Assembly: GCF_024359545.1 (NCBI RefSeq)
Contig: NZ_JAKQZG010000006.1
Coordinates: 186,001-250,000 of the forward strand
From: Jiella marina
GTDB lineage: Bacteria > Pseudomonadota > Alphaproteobacteria > Rhizobiales > Rhizobiaceae
DNA length: 64,000 bases
Reading direction: 5' to 3'
The position numbers were made by a program, and so were the translations under genes. The notes beneath the pieces were generated by a model. The model searched no databases, was not told the DNA's origin, and was given only the letters and a program-made list of their open reading frames with translations. Position 1 is the stretch's first letter; every line of letters begins with the position of its first letter. Positions 1-9,451 of the stretch are shown one piece after another.

Positions 1-2051
1 CGGTCGCCATGCGAGATGCACTGGAGCACCCCGGCAAAAGCGTGGCCCTGATCACGCCGGATCGACGGCTTGCCCGCCGGGTCATTTCCGAACTCGACCG
101 CTTCGGCATCACGGCGAATGATTCCGCCGGCCAGCCGCTCGATGCGACCGCGCCCGGCACACTTCTGTCGGCGCTGCTGAAGGTCGTGTTCGAACCCGGC
201 GACCCGGTCGCGCTTCTCGGGCTCCTGAAACACCCGCTCTGCCGCCTCGGCCGTGTCCCGATCGAGGCCCGCAACGCCGCCCGCGCCATCGAGCTTCTGG
301 TGCTGCGCGGCACTGTCGCCTTCGCCGATGGCGGCGCGCTGGCGACGCTGGTGAAGGAGCGGCTGGACGAGATCGAGGCCCTGCCGGCCGGCGAGGCCGG
401 GCGTCTGCTCTCGAGGCCCGCCCGCCACATCAAGGCAAGCGACTACGAATCGGTCCGGCAATTCGCCGCCGATTTCGAGGCGGCGATCGCCCCCCTTACC
501 GCCCTGCGAGAGGCCGATCCGGCCGAGCTTCCGGACTACGCCGTCTCCATCACCAAAGCGCTGGAAGCGCTGGCCTGCGATCCGGCCGGCCACCCGAAGG
601 AGCTTTATTCCGGAGAGAATGGTGCCGCGCTCGCCGGGCTTCTCTCCGAACTGGTCGCCGCGCCACGAACCGGCTTCGCCTTTCCGCCCTATGAATTGCC
701 TGACGCCATCGCCGCACTGTCCGCCGGCGTGACGGTGAAGCCCCGCGGTGGCCTGTCGGCCCGGGCCTTCGTCTGGGGGACGCTGGAGGCGCGGCTCGAA
801 ACCGTCGACACGGCGATCCTCGGCTCGCTCAATGAGGGCGTCTGGCCGGCCGGCGCGCGCAATGGCGCGTTCCTCTCTAGGCTGATGCGCCGCGAGATCG
901 CCCTCGACCCGCCAGAGCGCCGGATCGGACTGGCCGCCCACGACTTCTGGATGGCGATGGGTGCTGAGCGCGTCATCCTCACCCGCTCGCGTCGGATGGA
1001 CGGAGCGCCGACGCTGGCCTCGCGCTGGCTGCAACGGCTGACGACGCTGGCCGGCGCCGAGGCGACGAACACGATCCGGGAGCGCGGCGATGTCTTTTTT
1101 GCTGCCGCCGAAAGCCTGGACGTGGCGGAAGACAGGCCGCGCATCCCGCGCCCGGAGCCACGACCGCCAGTCGAGATGCGCCCGCGCCGGTATTCGGTAA
1201 CGGAAGTCGAGACGCTGATCCGCGACCCTTACGCGATCCACGCCAAACGCATCCTGAAGCTGGAACCGCTGCCGCCTCTGATGCGCGCCCCCCATGCGGC
1301 CGAGCGCGGCAGTCTGGTCCACGCAGTCGTCGCAGATTTCGTCATCAAGGGAATCGACCCGATGGCGGCGGATGCGGCGGAAGAGCTGATCGCGATCGCC
1401 CGCCAGCATTTCGACCGCGAGGCCCTGCCGCCGGATATCGAGGCGGTGTGGTGGCCGCGCATGGTCGGCACGATCGGCCATTTCCTCGGCTGGGAGCGGG
1501 ACCGCCACGATACTTTGCGAGAGCGCATGGCCGAGCGACAGGGGACCAGCGATTTTCCGGCGATTGGCATCAAACTCACCGGCCGCTCGGACCGGATCGA
1601 CCGCCTCACCGACGGTTCGCTCGTCATTCTCGACTTCAAGACCGGCACCCAGCCCTCGGTGAAGCAGGCGCGCAGCCTTCTCGCGCCGCAGCTCGCGCTC
1701 GAAGGCGGCATGGCGCTGCGCGGTGATTTCGAGGGAACCCGGCCGGGCGATCGTCTGAACGATCTCGCCTATGTGCGGCTGCGCGAACGCGAACTGAAAG
1801 AGGAGACGATCGCCACCGCCGGCACGAAGAGCGAACCGCCCGTCGACCCGACCGACCTGTCGCGGCAGGCGATCGCCCGCTTCGAGCGGCTCGCCGCGCG
1901 GACGCTTCTCGCCGACACGCCGTTTCGCTCGCGGGTCCGGCCGGTCTATGCCCGCGAATATGGTGGGGACTACGACCATCTCGCCCGGGTCAAGGAATGG
2001 GCCGTCGCCGGCGATGACGAGAGCCCGAGCGAAGCGGGAGGCGGCGCATGA
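1..2051 (+). CDS. addB: AddB, double-strand break repair protein (5' end outside window)
   Basis: C-terminal part of AddB, the partner of AddA in the alphaproteobacterial helicase-nuclease that resects double-strand breaks for RecA-dependent repair. The frame is open to the left edge (first full codon at base 3), so about 682 residues are visible where the family usually has about 1,000; the ATG at 9 is internal. Near visible residues 525-550, GRSDRIDRL followed by LVILDFKTG is the PD-(D/E)XK nuclease core. The last codons overlap addA through ATGA at 2048-2051, so the pair is probably translationally coupled. The identification is firm; the start cannot be placed. Confidence 0.95.
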   Translation, partial: VAMRDALEHPGKSVALITPDRRLARRVISELDRFGITANDSAGQPLDATAPGTLLSALLKVVFEPGDPVALLGLLKHPLCRLGRVPIEARNAARAIELLVLRGTVAFADGGALATLVKERLDEIEALPAGEAGRLLSRPARHIKASDYESVRQFAADFEAAIAPLTALREADPAELPDYAVSITKALEALACDPAGHPKELYSGENGAALAGLLSELVAAPRTGFAFPPYELPDAIAALSAGVTVKPRGGLSARAFVWGTLEARLETVDTAILGSLNEGVWPAGARNGAFLSRLMRREIALDPPERRIGLAAHDFWMAMGAERVILTRSRRMDGAPTLASRWLQRLTTLAGAEATNTIRERGDVFFAAAESLDVAEDRPRIPRPEPRPPVEMRPRRYSVTEVETLIRDPYAIHAKRILKLEPLPPLMRAPHAAERGSLVHAVVADFVIKGIDPMAADAAEELIAIARQHFDREALPPDIEAVWWPRMVGTIGHFLGWERDRHDTLRERMAERQGTSDFPAIGIKLTGRSDRIDRLTDGSLVILDFKTGTQPSVKQARSLLAPQLALEGGMALRGDFEGTRPGDRLNDLAYVRLRERELKEETIATAGTKSEPPVDPTDLSRQAIARFERLAARTLLADTPFRSRVRPVYAREYGGDYDHLARVKEWAVAGDDESPSEAGGGA

Positions 2052-5000
2052 GCCAGAGCCTCGCGCCCTTTGTCGATCCGGAAACGATTCGCCGCCAGGA
2101 GATCGCCTCGGACCCGAAGACTTCCGTTTTCGTCGCGGCGAATGCCGGCTCGGGCAAGACCCATGTCCTGACCGAACGCGTCGTGCGGTTGCTTCTCTCC
2201 GGTGTGGACCCGTCGAAGATCCTGTGCCTCACCTTCACCAAGGCGGCGGCGGCGGAAATGTCCACGCGCGTCTTCGCCCGCCTCGGCGCCTGGGCGACCA
2301 TGCCGGATGACGCGCTAGCCGCTGTCCTGGGGCCTCTGATCGGCAAGCGGCCCGACGAGCCGGCGCTGCAAAAGGCGCGGCAGCTCTTCGCCCGCGCCCT
2401 GGAGACACCGGGGGGCCTGAAGATCCAGACGATCCATGCCTTCTGCGAGGCGATCCTTCACCAGTTCCCGCTGGAAGCCGACGTGCCCGGCCATTTCCAG
2501 GTGATGGAAGAAGCGGAGACCGCGCGGCTTGTGGCCGAAACGCGCAAGCGGCTCCTGACGGGTGCAGTCACAGCAGACCATCGCTTGAGAGAAGGCGAAC
2601 GCGGAGACGCATCGATCTCCCCCCTTGTGGGGGAGATGGATGGCAACCCAGAGGGGGGTGTGGCGCCAACTCTTGGAGGTTCGCGGTCGGGATACCCCCC
2701 TCTGCCTGCCGGCATCTCCCCCACAAGGGGGGAGAGAGGGCCAATCGCTACCGACAAAGCAAGCTTCGACGGCTTACCGTCGGCCTTCGCCGACGTGCTG
2801 GACATTGCTGGCGAGAACGGTCTCGATCGGCTTCTGGAGGACATCGCCCGCAAGCGCGACGACATCGGTCGGCATCTCGAGGAAGTCGGCGGGGTGGGGG
2901 AGGCGGTGGCGCACCTTGCCGAAAGTCTCGGGGTCGAACCGGTTGAAGAAGAAAGCGGTGCCATTACCGCCGCCCTCCCCTGCCCGCATCTGCCGCCCGA
3001 GATCTGCGAGACGCTGAAGGCCGCCGCGAGCGCCAGCCAGTCGGTCTCCGACGTCCGGTTCGGCGAGCGGCTTGTACGGCTTCTGGATGAAGGCCTCGAA
3101 CCCGAGCAGCGCTTCGCCGCCTATCGCGCCATCGTGCTCGATTCCAAGGGCGAAGTTCGCGCCTCGCTTCGGGGCGTCGCCACCAAGTCCGTAGCCGAAT
3201 TCGTGCCCGATCTCCTCGAACGCCTGCAGGCCGCGGGGAACCGCGTTGCGGCGATCGAGGAAAAACAGGCCACGCTCCGGCTCTTTCGCGCAAGTCGCGC
3301 CGCGCTCGTCATCGCCGATGCCTTTGAGCGCGACTATGCCGGGCTGAAGCGCCGGCGCGGGCGGCTCGACTTCACCGATCTCATCGCCCGCACGGCCGAT
3401 CTCCTACTGCGGTCCGAAGCGGCGAACTGGGTGCATTACAAGCTCGATCAGGGGATCGACCACATCCTGATCGACGAGGCCCAGGATACGAGCCCGCGGC
3501 AATGGCAGGTGATGCGCCAGCTCGCCGACGAGTTCTTCGCCGGTGCGGGCAGTCATAACCGCCGCCGCACGCTGTTTGCCGTCGGCGACGAGAAGCAGTC
3601 GATCTATTCCTTCCAGGGCGCCTCGCCGCACATGTTCGACGAGGAGCGCCGGCGGGTGGAACGCCGGGCGGAAACCGCCGGCATCGCCTTCGAGGCGATT
3701 CAGCTCAATCGCTCCTTCCGCACCGTGGAAACCGTGCTTTCGGCGGTCGACCGGGTGTTTCTCGATCCGGACAATCGCAAGGGCCTCTCCGCCGGCAACG
3801 AGGCGCCGGCCCATTCCGCCGCCCGCCGCGACGGGCCGGGGCTGGTCGAGATCTGGCCGCCCTTCGAAGCCCAGAAGATCGACGAGCCCGACGACTGGAC
3901 GATGCCGCTCGACGAAGAACCGCAGGGTTCGCCCACCCACCGGCTCGCCCATCGCATCGCCGACACGATCCAGCGCTGGATCGGCGATCCGATCCGGGTC
4001 AAGGGCGCGACGCGGCCGCTCGATCCGGGCGACGTCATGGTCCTGGTCCGCAAGCGCTCGGGCTTCAGCGCGGCGCTGGCCGCCGCGCTCCGGGACCGGC
4101 ACATAGCCGTCGCCGGCACCGACCGACTGGTCATCACCGATCACATCGCCATCGAAGACCTGGTGGCGCTCGGCCGGGTGGTGGCGAACTTCGACGACGA
4201 CCTGTCGCTCGCCGCGGTACTGAAGAGCCCGCTGTTCGAGTTCTCCGACGACGATCTGATGGCGCTCGCGCTGTCGCGCGACGGCAGCGAACCGCTCTCC
4301 TACGCCCTGCGGCTGCTCGGGGGCGAGGATGGTCTTGCCAGGCTGCCGGACTTTGCGCCCGATGGCGACGCCGCGATCGCGCTTGTCGCGAAGGCCAAAC
4401 GCGCGATCGACCGTCTCGACGAATTGCGCGACCGGGCGGGCTTTACCGGAGTGTTCCAGTTCTACAGCCGCATTCTCGGGCCGGAGGGCGGCCGCAAGGC
4501 GCTGACCGCCCGGCTCGGCCGCGATTCGAACGAGGTGATCGACGCCTTTCTCGATCTGGCGCTCGCGAAGGAACAGGAAGGCGTCACCGGCCTCGACGCC
4601 TTCCTCGCCGAGCTTGCAGAATCGCCCCCCACCTTGAAGCGCGAACTTGGCCATGGCCGGGGCGAGGTGCGCATTCTCACCGTCCATGCCTCCAAGGGCC
4701 TGGAGGCGCCGGTGGTGTTTCTCGTCGATCCAGGTTCGGCGCCCTTCTCACACGCCCATGGGGCGAGCCTGATCCCCTGGGAGGCCATGCCGGGCCTCGC
4801 GCCCGGTCACGCTCCGGGGTTTTTATGGTGTCCGACGAAGGATTGTCGCAACGGTGTCGTCTCCGATCTCAAGAGCGCCGAGAAAGAGCGGGCCGAGGAG
4901 GAATATCGCCGGCTCCTCTATGTCGGGATGACACGGGCGGCCGATCGTCTGGTGGTGTGCGGCATCGCCGGGCTGAGGGGCCCGAACGCGGAATCCTGGC

Positions 5001-5857
5001 TGCAGCGCGTCGCGGCCGCACTTGAGGGCGAGGCCGAGGAGATCGTCGATTCGAATGGCGAACGCATTGCGCTGCGGATCGGCGCACCGCCCAGCGGCGA
5101 AAAGCTCCAGACGCGCCGCACGATCGCGGCCGAGCCGCCAACCTTGCCGCTCGCCCCGCTTCAGCCGGAAGTGCTGCCGCCCCGCCCCCTGTCGCCCTCG
5201 CTCGCGAGCGCGGCAGCGGAAATCCTGCCCGAACCCGAGCCGGACACGGCGCCCGCCATCGAGGGCGAAGTCCCGCAGTCGCCGGTCCTGAGCGGCGCCG
5301 ACACACCGTCCTTTGCCATCCGGCGCGGGCTCGCCGCCCACCGGATGCTCGAAGTGCTGCCCGGGGTGGCGCCGGAGGACCGCGAAACGGTGGCTGGCGA
5401 CGTTCTGGCGGCGCTCGCGCACGATCTTCCTGAGAGCGAATGCCGCCACCTGACCGCCTCCGTCCTCGCCGTCATGGCCGAGCCGGATTTCGCGCCGATC
5501 TTCGCCGCCGGAAGCCGGGCCGAGATCGCGATCGCCGGCGAGCTGACGCTCCGCGGCAAGAGCTATACGGTCAACGGCACGATCGACCGGCTGGCCGTGA
5601 CCGATGACCGGGTGCTGATCGTCGACTTCAAGACCAACCGGCCGCCGCCCGAACGGCTCGACGCCGTGCCGCAGGCCTATATCCTGCAGCTCGCGCTCTA
5701 TCGCGCGCTGGTTCAACCGCTCTACCCGGACAAGCCGGTGGAAGCGGCGCTTCTCTTCACCGAGGCGCCGCGCCTGATCGCGGTTCCCGCCGCGGCGATG
5801 GATGCCGCCGTTTCCGATCAGAAAACGCAGCGTCCGACAGATGACGACCTTGCTTGA
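2048..5857 (+). CDS. addA: AddA, double-strand break repair helicase-nuclease
   Basis: UvrD/RecB-type helicase with a C-terminal nuclease, 1,269 residues, which is somewhat long for alphaproteobacterial AddA. Visible motifs in order are Walker A ANAGSGKT (about residue 31), IDEAQD (about 475), GDEKQSIYSFQG, the helicase motif HASKGLE (about 880), and the nuclease signature GTIDRL...VDFKTNRP (about 1,180-1,197). It unwinds and cuts DNA ends together with AddB, whose gene overlaps it by 4 bases. Residues of about 190-229 are not helicase sequence: they are translated from a nested palindromic repeat inserted in frame. The rest of the protein looks intact, so the gene is probably functional. Confidence 0.96.
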   Translation: MSQSLAPFVDPETIRRQEIASDPKTSVFVAANAGSGKTHVLTERVVRLLLSGVDPSKILCLTFTKAAAAEMSTRVFARLGAWATMPDDALAAVLGPLIGKRPDEPALQKARQLFARALETPGGLKIQTIHAFCEAILHQFPLEADVPGHFQVMEEAETARLVAETRKRLLTGAVTADHRLREGERGDASISPLVGEMDGNPEGGVAPTLGGSRSGYPPLPAGISPTRGERGPIATDKASFDGLPSAFADVLDIAGENGLDRLLEDIARKRDDIGRHLEEVGGVGEAVAHLAESLGVEPVEEESGAITAALPCPHLPPEICETLKAAASASQSVSDVRFGERLVRLLDEGLEPEQRFAAYRAIVLDSKGEVRASLRGVATKSVAEFVPDLLERLQAAGNRVAAIEEKQATLRLFRASRAALVIADAFERDYAGLKRRRGRLDFTDLIARTADLLLRSEAANWVHYKLDQGIDHILIDEAQDTSPRQWQVMRQLADEFFAGAGSHNRRRTLFAVGDEKQSIYSFQGASPHMFDEERRRVERRAETAGIAFEAIQLNRSFRTVETVLSAVDRVFLDPDNRKGLSAGNEAPAHSAARRDGPGLVEIWPPFEAQKIDEPDDWTMPLDEEPQGSPTHRLAHRIADTIQRWIGDPIRVKGATRPLDPGDVMVLVRKRSGFSAALAAALRDRHIAVAGTDRLVITDHIAIEDLVALGRVVANFDDDLSLAAVLKSPLFEFSDDDLMALALSRDGSEPLSYALRLLGGEDGLARLPDFAPDGDAAIALVAKAKRAIDRLDELRDRAGFTGVFQFYSRILGPEGGRKALTARLGRDSNEVIDAFLDLALAKEQEGVTGLDAFLAELAESPPTLKRELGHGRGEVRILTVHASKGLEAPVVFLVDPGSAPFSHAHGASLIPWEAMPGLAPGHAPGFLWCPTKDCRNGVVSDLKSAEKERAEEEYRRLLYVGMTRAADRLVVCGIAGLRGPNAESWLQRVAAALEGEAEEIVDSNGERIALRIGAPPSGEKLQTRRTIAAEPPTLPLAPLQPEVLPPRPLSPSLASAAAEILPEPEPDTAPAIEGEVPQSPVLSGADTPSFAIRRGLAAHRMLEVLPGVAPEDRETVAGDVLAALAHDLPESECRHLTASVLAVMAEPDFAPIFAAGSRAEIAIAGELTLRGKSYTVNGTIDRLAVTDDRVLIVDFKTNRPPPERLDAVPQAYILQLALYRALVQPLYPDKPVEAALLFTEAPRLIAVPAAAMDAAVSDQKTQRPTDDDLA
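2615..2736. repeat. Nested palindromic element inserted in frame inside addA
   Basis: The outer arms (2615-2637 and 2714-2735) are inverted copies of ATCTCCCCCCTTGTGGGGGA, each nearly palindromic itself. Inside them lies a second inverted pair, CAGAGGGGGGT / ACCCCCCTCTG. The element is about 122 bases and contributes about 40 Gly/Pro-rich residues to AddA without breaking the frame. A related partial copy lies at 16179-16314. The layout resembles palindromic elements known to be tolerated inside genes in other Alphaproteobacteria, but I cannot name this family. Confidence 0.85.
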
Positions 5858-5914
5858 ATTGGCCGGAACAGACGTCTACCTAGATGATCGAAACACGGAA
5901 CAAGGAGCCGGAAT

Positions 5915-6232
5915 ATGGCTACGAAGAAAGTCGATACCCAGAGCTTCAAGACCGACGTTCTGGAGAGCCAGAAGCCGGTCGTCGTCGACTTCTGGGCCGA
6001 ATGGTGCGGCCCCTGCAAGATGATCGCGCCGAGCCTCGAGGAAATCTCCGAGGAAATGGACACGATCGAGGTCGCCAAGGTGAACATCGACGAGAACCCT
6101 GACCTCGCCGCCCAGTTCGGCGTGCGCTCGATCCCGACGCTGCTTCTGTTCAAGAACGGCGAACCGGCCGCCGTGCAAATCGGCGCGCAGTCGAAGTCAA
6201 AGCTCGTCGACTGGATCAAGGGCGCGGCGTAA
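5915..6232 (+). CDS. trxA: Thioredoxin
   Basis: Small cytosolic disulfide reductase of 105 residues, the normal length for TrxA. The active site WCGPCK is at about residues 29-34, followed by the conserved IDENP and the cis-proline segment RSIPTLLLF. It reduces protein disulfides with electrons from thioredoxin reductase. The start ATG follows a GGAG-type ribosome binding site (CAAGGAGCCGGAAT). It lies 57 bases after addA, an order common in Rhizobiales, and is followed by a strong intrinsic terminator, so it is probably the last gene of this transcription unit. Confidence 0.98.
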   Translation: MATKKVDTQSFKTDVLESQKPVVVDFWAEWCGPCKMIAPSLEEISEEMDTIEVAKVNIDENPDLAAQFGVRSIPTLLLFKNGEPAAVQIGAQSKSKLVDWIKGAA

Positions 6233-6263
6233 GCCTTCGCCCATAGCCTTGATGTCAGATTTG

Positions 6264-6294
6264 AAAGGGCTCGCGCCGAGGCGCGGGCCCTTTT
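6264..6294 (+). terminator. Intrinsic terminator after trxA
   Basis: A 13-base stem (AAAGGGCTCGCGC with GCGCGGGCCCTTT, one G-T pair) closes a CGAG loop and ends in a short T run (TTTT at 6291-6294). It sits 31 bases after the trxA stop codon. Confidence 0.85.
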
Positions 6295-6430
6295 CGCTTA
6301 TGAAGGGGTAAGATGGGGCCCGTCTGATTTATTCTCGACTCCATCCGTGTTGCGTTATCTCGGCGTGACGACACGGCTTGACTCAGGAAGCGTGATCGAG
6401 GGCGTTTCAGAGGACAAGACCTCTCCGCGT

Positions 6431-6576
6431 CGTCATCCTCGACCCGCAGGGTCGGGGATCCATGCCTCCTCGCTGAGACTGGCAATCGGGTGCAGATCGT
6501 GCTCGACTCTTCTTGCACCGGATCGGCGGTTAAAGCGGTGAGGCATGGATCCCCGTGCTGACGCAGGAGGATGACG
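6431..6576. repeat. MITE-like inverted-repeat element
   Basis: Imperfect terminal inverted repeats of about 36 bases (6431-6467 and 6541-6576) begin CGTCATCCTC and end GGATCCATGCCT, enclosing about 73 bases with no open frame. The left arm holds a small GACCC-GCA-GGGTC hairpin. Repeats starting GTCATCCTC and containing GGATCCATGCC are common between genes in rhizobia. It fills most of the gap between the trxA terminator and the lyase gene; nothing else was seen in 6295-6655. Confidence 0.75.
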
Positions 6577-6655
6577 AAGCAAAAGGGTGGCTCTCATAAG
6601 AAATCCGGGCGATACAGCGCGCTGACCACCGGAATCCCAGCGAGATAAGAAGCCC

Positions 6656-7489
6656 ATGACGACAGGCGAACGGCACGAGCGCTTTCATGCCCTGCATCAA
6701 TCCGGCTGCTTCGTCATCCCTAATCCGTGGGATGCCGGCTCGGCGCGGCTGATGGCGGCGCTCGGGGCAAAGGCGCTCGCGACGACCAGCGCCGGCTTCG
6801 CCTTCACGCTCGGTCGCCCGGACATGGGCGGCGTCAGCCGCGATGAAGCGCTCGCGCACGCCCAGGACATTCTCGCCGCCACGCCCCTTCCCGTCAGCGG
6901 CGATTTCGAGAACGGCTTTGCCGACGATCCGGACGGCGTCGCGGAGACGGTGCGGCTGGCGGGCGAGATCGGCCTGTCCGGCTGTTCGATCGAAGACACG
7001 ATGATGGTGGATGGCAACCCGGCCTATCCCTTTGCCGAGGCCGTCGAGCGGGTACGGGCCGCGGCCGCTGCGGCCCGCACGACGGGACGGCCCTTCACTC
7101 TCTGCGCCCGAGCGGATGGCGTCATGAACGGCGTCTACGACCTCGCCGAGGCAATTCGGCGCATTCAGGCGTTCGAAGCGGCCGGCGCCGATCTACTCTA
7201 CGTTCCCCATCCCGGCGATCTGGCTGGTCTTCAGACCGTGGTGGCGAGCGTCTCCAAGCCGGTCAACGCCCTTGCGGCCGGCGCATTTGCGAAACACACG
7301 AAGTCCGAATTCGCGGAAATCGGCGTCAGACGCATCAGCGTCGGCTCGGCGGTCGCCCGGCTTACCCACCAGGCGATCCTCGACGCCACAAGCGCAATGC
7401 TGGAAGGCGGCGACTTCTCCCCGCTTCTCAAAGCCGCCAAGGGCGATATGATCGACGCCCTGCTGGCCGAGGGCGCGAGGGCCCGCTGA
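6656..7489 (+). CDS. Isocitrate lyase/PEP mutase family protein
   Basis: A 277-residue TIM-barrel enzyme of the PEP mutase/isocitrate lyase superfamily, which makes or breaks C-C or P-C bonds in oxyanion substrates using Mg2+. The N-terminal NPWDAGSARL and TTSAGFAFTLG segments, VSGDFENGF (metal-binding acidic residues) and SIEDTM are the usual family marks. The catalytic Cys region of true isocitrate lyase is not present, so a 2-methylisocitrate-lyase-like or oxaloacetate-decarboxylase-like activity is as likely as any. The substrate cannot be inferred from the neighbours. The DUF2937 gene follows closely on the same strand. Confidence 0.85.
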   Translation: MTTGERHERFHALHQSGCFVIPNPWDAGSARLMAALGAKALATTSAGFAFTLGRPDMGGVSRDEALAHAQDILAATPLPVSGDFENGFADDPDGVAETVRLAGEIGLSGCSIEDTMMVDGNPAYPFAEAVERVRAAAAAARTTGRPFTLCARADGVMNGVYDLAEAIRRIQAFEAAGADLLYVPHPGDLAGLQTVVASVSKPVNALAAGAFAKHTKSEFAEIGVRRISVGSAVARLTHQAILDATSAMLEGGDFSPLLKAAKGDMIDALLAEGARAR

Positions 7490-7538
7490 GACAAAAGGGA
7501 ACATCCGGGAGGAGGACAGGCACCTGAACGCCCTGATC

Positions 7539-8051
7539 GTGCGCGTTGTCGCTGCGCTGTTCGCCGGCACGCTGTTCAGCCAGTCGGCCGAATTCACTCA
7601 GCAATATCTGCAGCGCCTAGGCGGCGCCGCCGACGAGATGCGCGTGGTCGTCGAACGCTTCGCCGAAAGCGCCCGGGCGTCCGAGCTTTCGCCCGACGAA
7701 GCGATCGCGCGTCTCAAGGAGAATTCCGACGATCTCGCGGCCCGGCAGGGAATAGACGCAGAAGCCAATCTCGCGCGCTACGCCTCGCTCGAAGAGCGTT
7801 ACCGCGACCTAATCGCGACCACGCCGCTCTTCCGCCCCTTCGAGGTGCTCAGCGATCCTGACTGGGCGATCGTCGAGCGTACCGGCGACGACTACCGTCC
7901 GGCCTTTCCCGCCACGTTCGACGGCCTTCTGCTGGCGGCGATCGGTTTTCTTTTCGGCTGGGCCTGCGGCGCCGGAGGCCATGGCGCGGTCGCCATGCGC
8001 AAGCGCCGCCGTGCTCGTGCCCGCCATGTCGAAGAAGACATGCTGCAATAG
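7539..8051 (+). CDS. DUF2937 family membrane protein
   Basis: Protein of about 170 residues of the uncharacterised DUF2937 family, with the typical segment SAEFTQQYLQRLGGAADEM just after a hydrophobic N-terminus. A second membrane segment (FDGLLLAAIGFLFGWACG) lies near residue 140 and a basic tail follows. The annotated GTG at 7539 has no ribosome binding site at a good distance. A strong GGAGGAGGA at 7508-7516 instead sits 7 bases before an in-frame CTG at 7524, which would add LNALI; the true start may be that CTG. No ATG, GTG or TTG lies between 7490 and 7539 in this frame. Function unknown. Confidence 0.8.
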   Translation: MRVVAALFAGTLFSQSAEFTQQYLQRLGGAADEMRVVVERFAESARASELSPDEAIARLKENSDDLAARQGIDAEANLARYASLEERYRDLIATTPLFRPFEVLSDPDWAIVERTGDDYRPAFPATFDGLLLAAIGFLFGWACGAGGHGAVAMRKRRRARARHVEEDMLQ

Positions 8052-8072
8052 GCTTGGAACCCCCAAAAAGGC

Positions 8073-9407
8073 TCAGCGGGGGACGATGCCGCTGCGGCCG
8101 AGAACCTCGCCGATCAGATAGAGCGATCCGCAGATGAGGAAGCGCGGCGCGGGATCCGCCTGCCAATTGGCGGAGACGAGCTGGATCGCTTCCTCGACCG
8201 AATCGCAGGGTTCGGCATCGAGCCCGGCTTCGATCGCCACATCCGCCAGTTCATCGGGATCGATCCCGGCTTCCGTCGTGCTGAGCGGCACGGTGAACAC
8301 CCGCCGCGCCATGCCGGTGAAGGCGGAGAAGAAACCAAGCGGCTCCTTGGTGTTGATCATGCCGGTGATCAGGAAGAGCGGACGCTGCACCCGGTCTTCC
8401 ATATCCGCCAGAGTCTCGGCAATGGCGGCCCCGGCACCGGGATTGTGCCCGCCATCGATCCAGATCTCCGAGCCCGGCGCCGCCATCTCGACCAGGGGAC
8501 CGCTGGTCAGGCGCTGCATGCGGCCATACCAGTCGACATTCGCCATGCCGACTTCGATCGCCTTGTCGGAGGGCGGAAACGGGCTCTTGCGAAGGGCGGC
8601 GATCGCGGTTGCGGCGTTGACCATCTGGTGTCGGCCCGGCAGTCGCGGCATCGGCAGGTCGAGAAGTCCGTCCTCGTCCTGGTAGACCAGCCGCCCCCGC
8701 TCGTCATAGGCGAAGAAGTCCTGGCCGTAGACCGAGGCCGGCGCGCCCTGCCGGTCGGCGATGCTGGTCAGCACCTCCATCGCTACCGGCTCGACCTGCT
8801 GGCCGATCACCACCGGCACGCCGGGCTTGATGATTCCGCCCTTTTCGGCGGCGATCAGCTCCACCCGGTCACCGAGGAACGACTGATGATCGAGCGAGAT
8901 CGAGGTGATGACGCTGACCGCTGGCCGCGCGATCACATTGGTCGCGTCGAACCGCCCGCCGAGCCCCACCTCGACGACCGCCATATCAGCCGGATATTCC
9001 GCAAACAGGAGAAAGGTCACCGCCGTGAGGATCTCGAAGACGGTGATCGGCCGGCCGCCATTGAGTTCGGCCGCCTTGCGCACGGCCGCCGCCAGCACCT
9101 CGTCGGAAACGAGTTGCGATCTTCCCGCACCCGCGGCGAGCCGGTAGCGCTCGTGCCAGTTGACCAGATGCGGCGAGGTATGGCTGTGCACCGCGCGGCC
9201 GTCGGCTTCCAGGATGGCCCGCGTGAAGGCGGTGACCGAGCCCTTGCCGTTGGTCCCCGCGACATGCACGACCGGGGGCAGGCGCAGATGCGGATCGCCC
9301 AGCGCCGTCAACAGGCGCTGGATGCGATCCAGCGTCAGGTCGAAGCCTTTGGGATGTCGCTCGAGAAGCGCGTCGATTTCCGCCGCGGCAAGGGAAGTCG
9401 TAGTCAT
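8073..9407 (-). CDS. folC: Bifunctional folylpolyglutamate/dihydrofolate synthase
   Basis: Mur-ligase-family enzyme (444 residues, normal length) that joins glutamate to dihydropteroate and then to folates, using ATP in the cytoplasm. The ATP-binding loop AGTNGKGS is at about residues 48-55. VVEVGLGGRFDATN and WIDGGHNPGA are further family signatures. It is the last gene of the accD-folC pair, 44 bases after the accD stop, as in many Rhizobiales. Confidence 0.95.
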   Translation of the reverse strand: MTTTSLAAAEIDALLERHPKGFDLTLDRIQRLLTALGDPHLRLPPVVHVAGTNGKGSVTAFTRAILEADGRAVHSHTSPHLVNWHERYRLAAGAGRSQLVSDEVLAAAVRKAAELNGGRPITVFEILTAVTFLLFAEYPADMAVVEVGLGGRFDATNVIARPAVSVITSISLDHQSFLGDRVELIAAEKGGIIKPGVPVVIGQQVEPVAMEVLTSIADRQGAPASVYGQDFFAYDERGRLVYQDEDGLLDLPMPRLPGRHQMVNAATAIAALRKSPFPPSDKAIEVGMANVDWYGRMQRLTSGPLVEMAAPGSEIWIDGGHNPGAGAAIAETLADMEDRVQRPLFLITGMINTKEPLGFFSAFTGMARRVFTVPLSTTEAGIDPDELADVAIEAGLDAEPCDSVEEAIQLVSANWQADPAPRFLICGSLYLIGEVLGRSGIVPR

Positions 9408-9451
9408 TGCGGCGTGTTACGCGAGCCTCAAGGCGGATGCAAAGCCGTGTC

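Noticed and set aside
3404-4687. A 427-codon frame opposite addA
   Set aside because: No domain and fully inside the helicase core of AddA.
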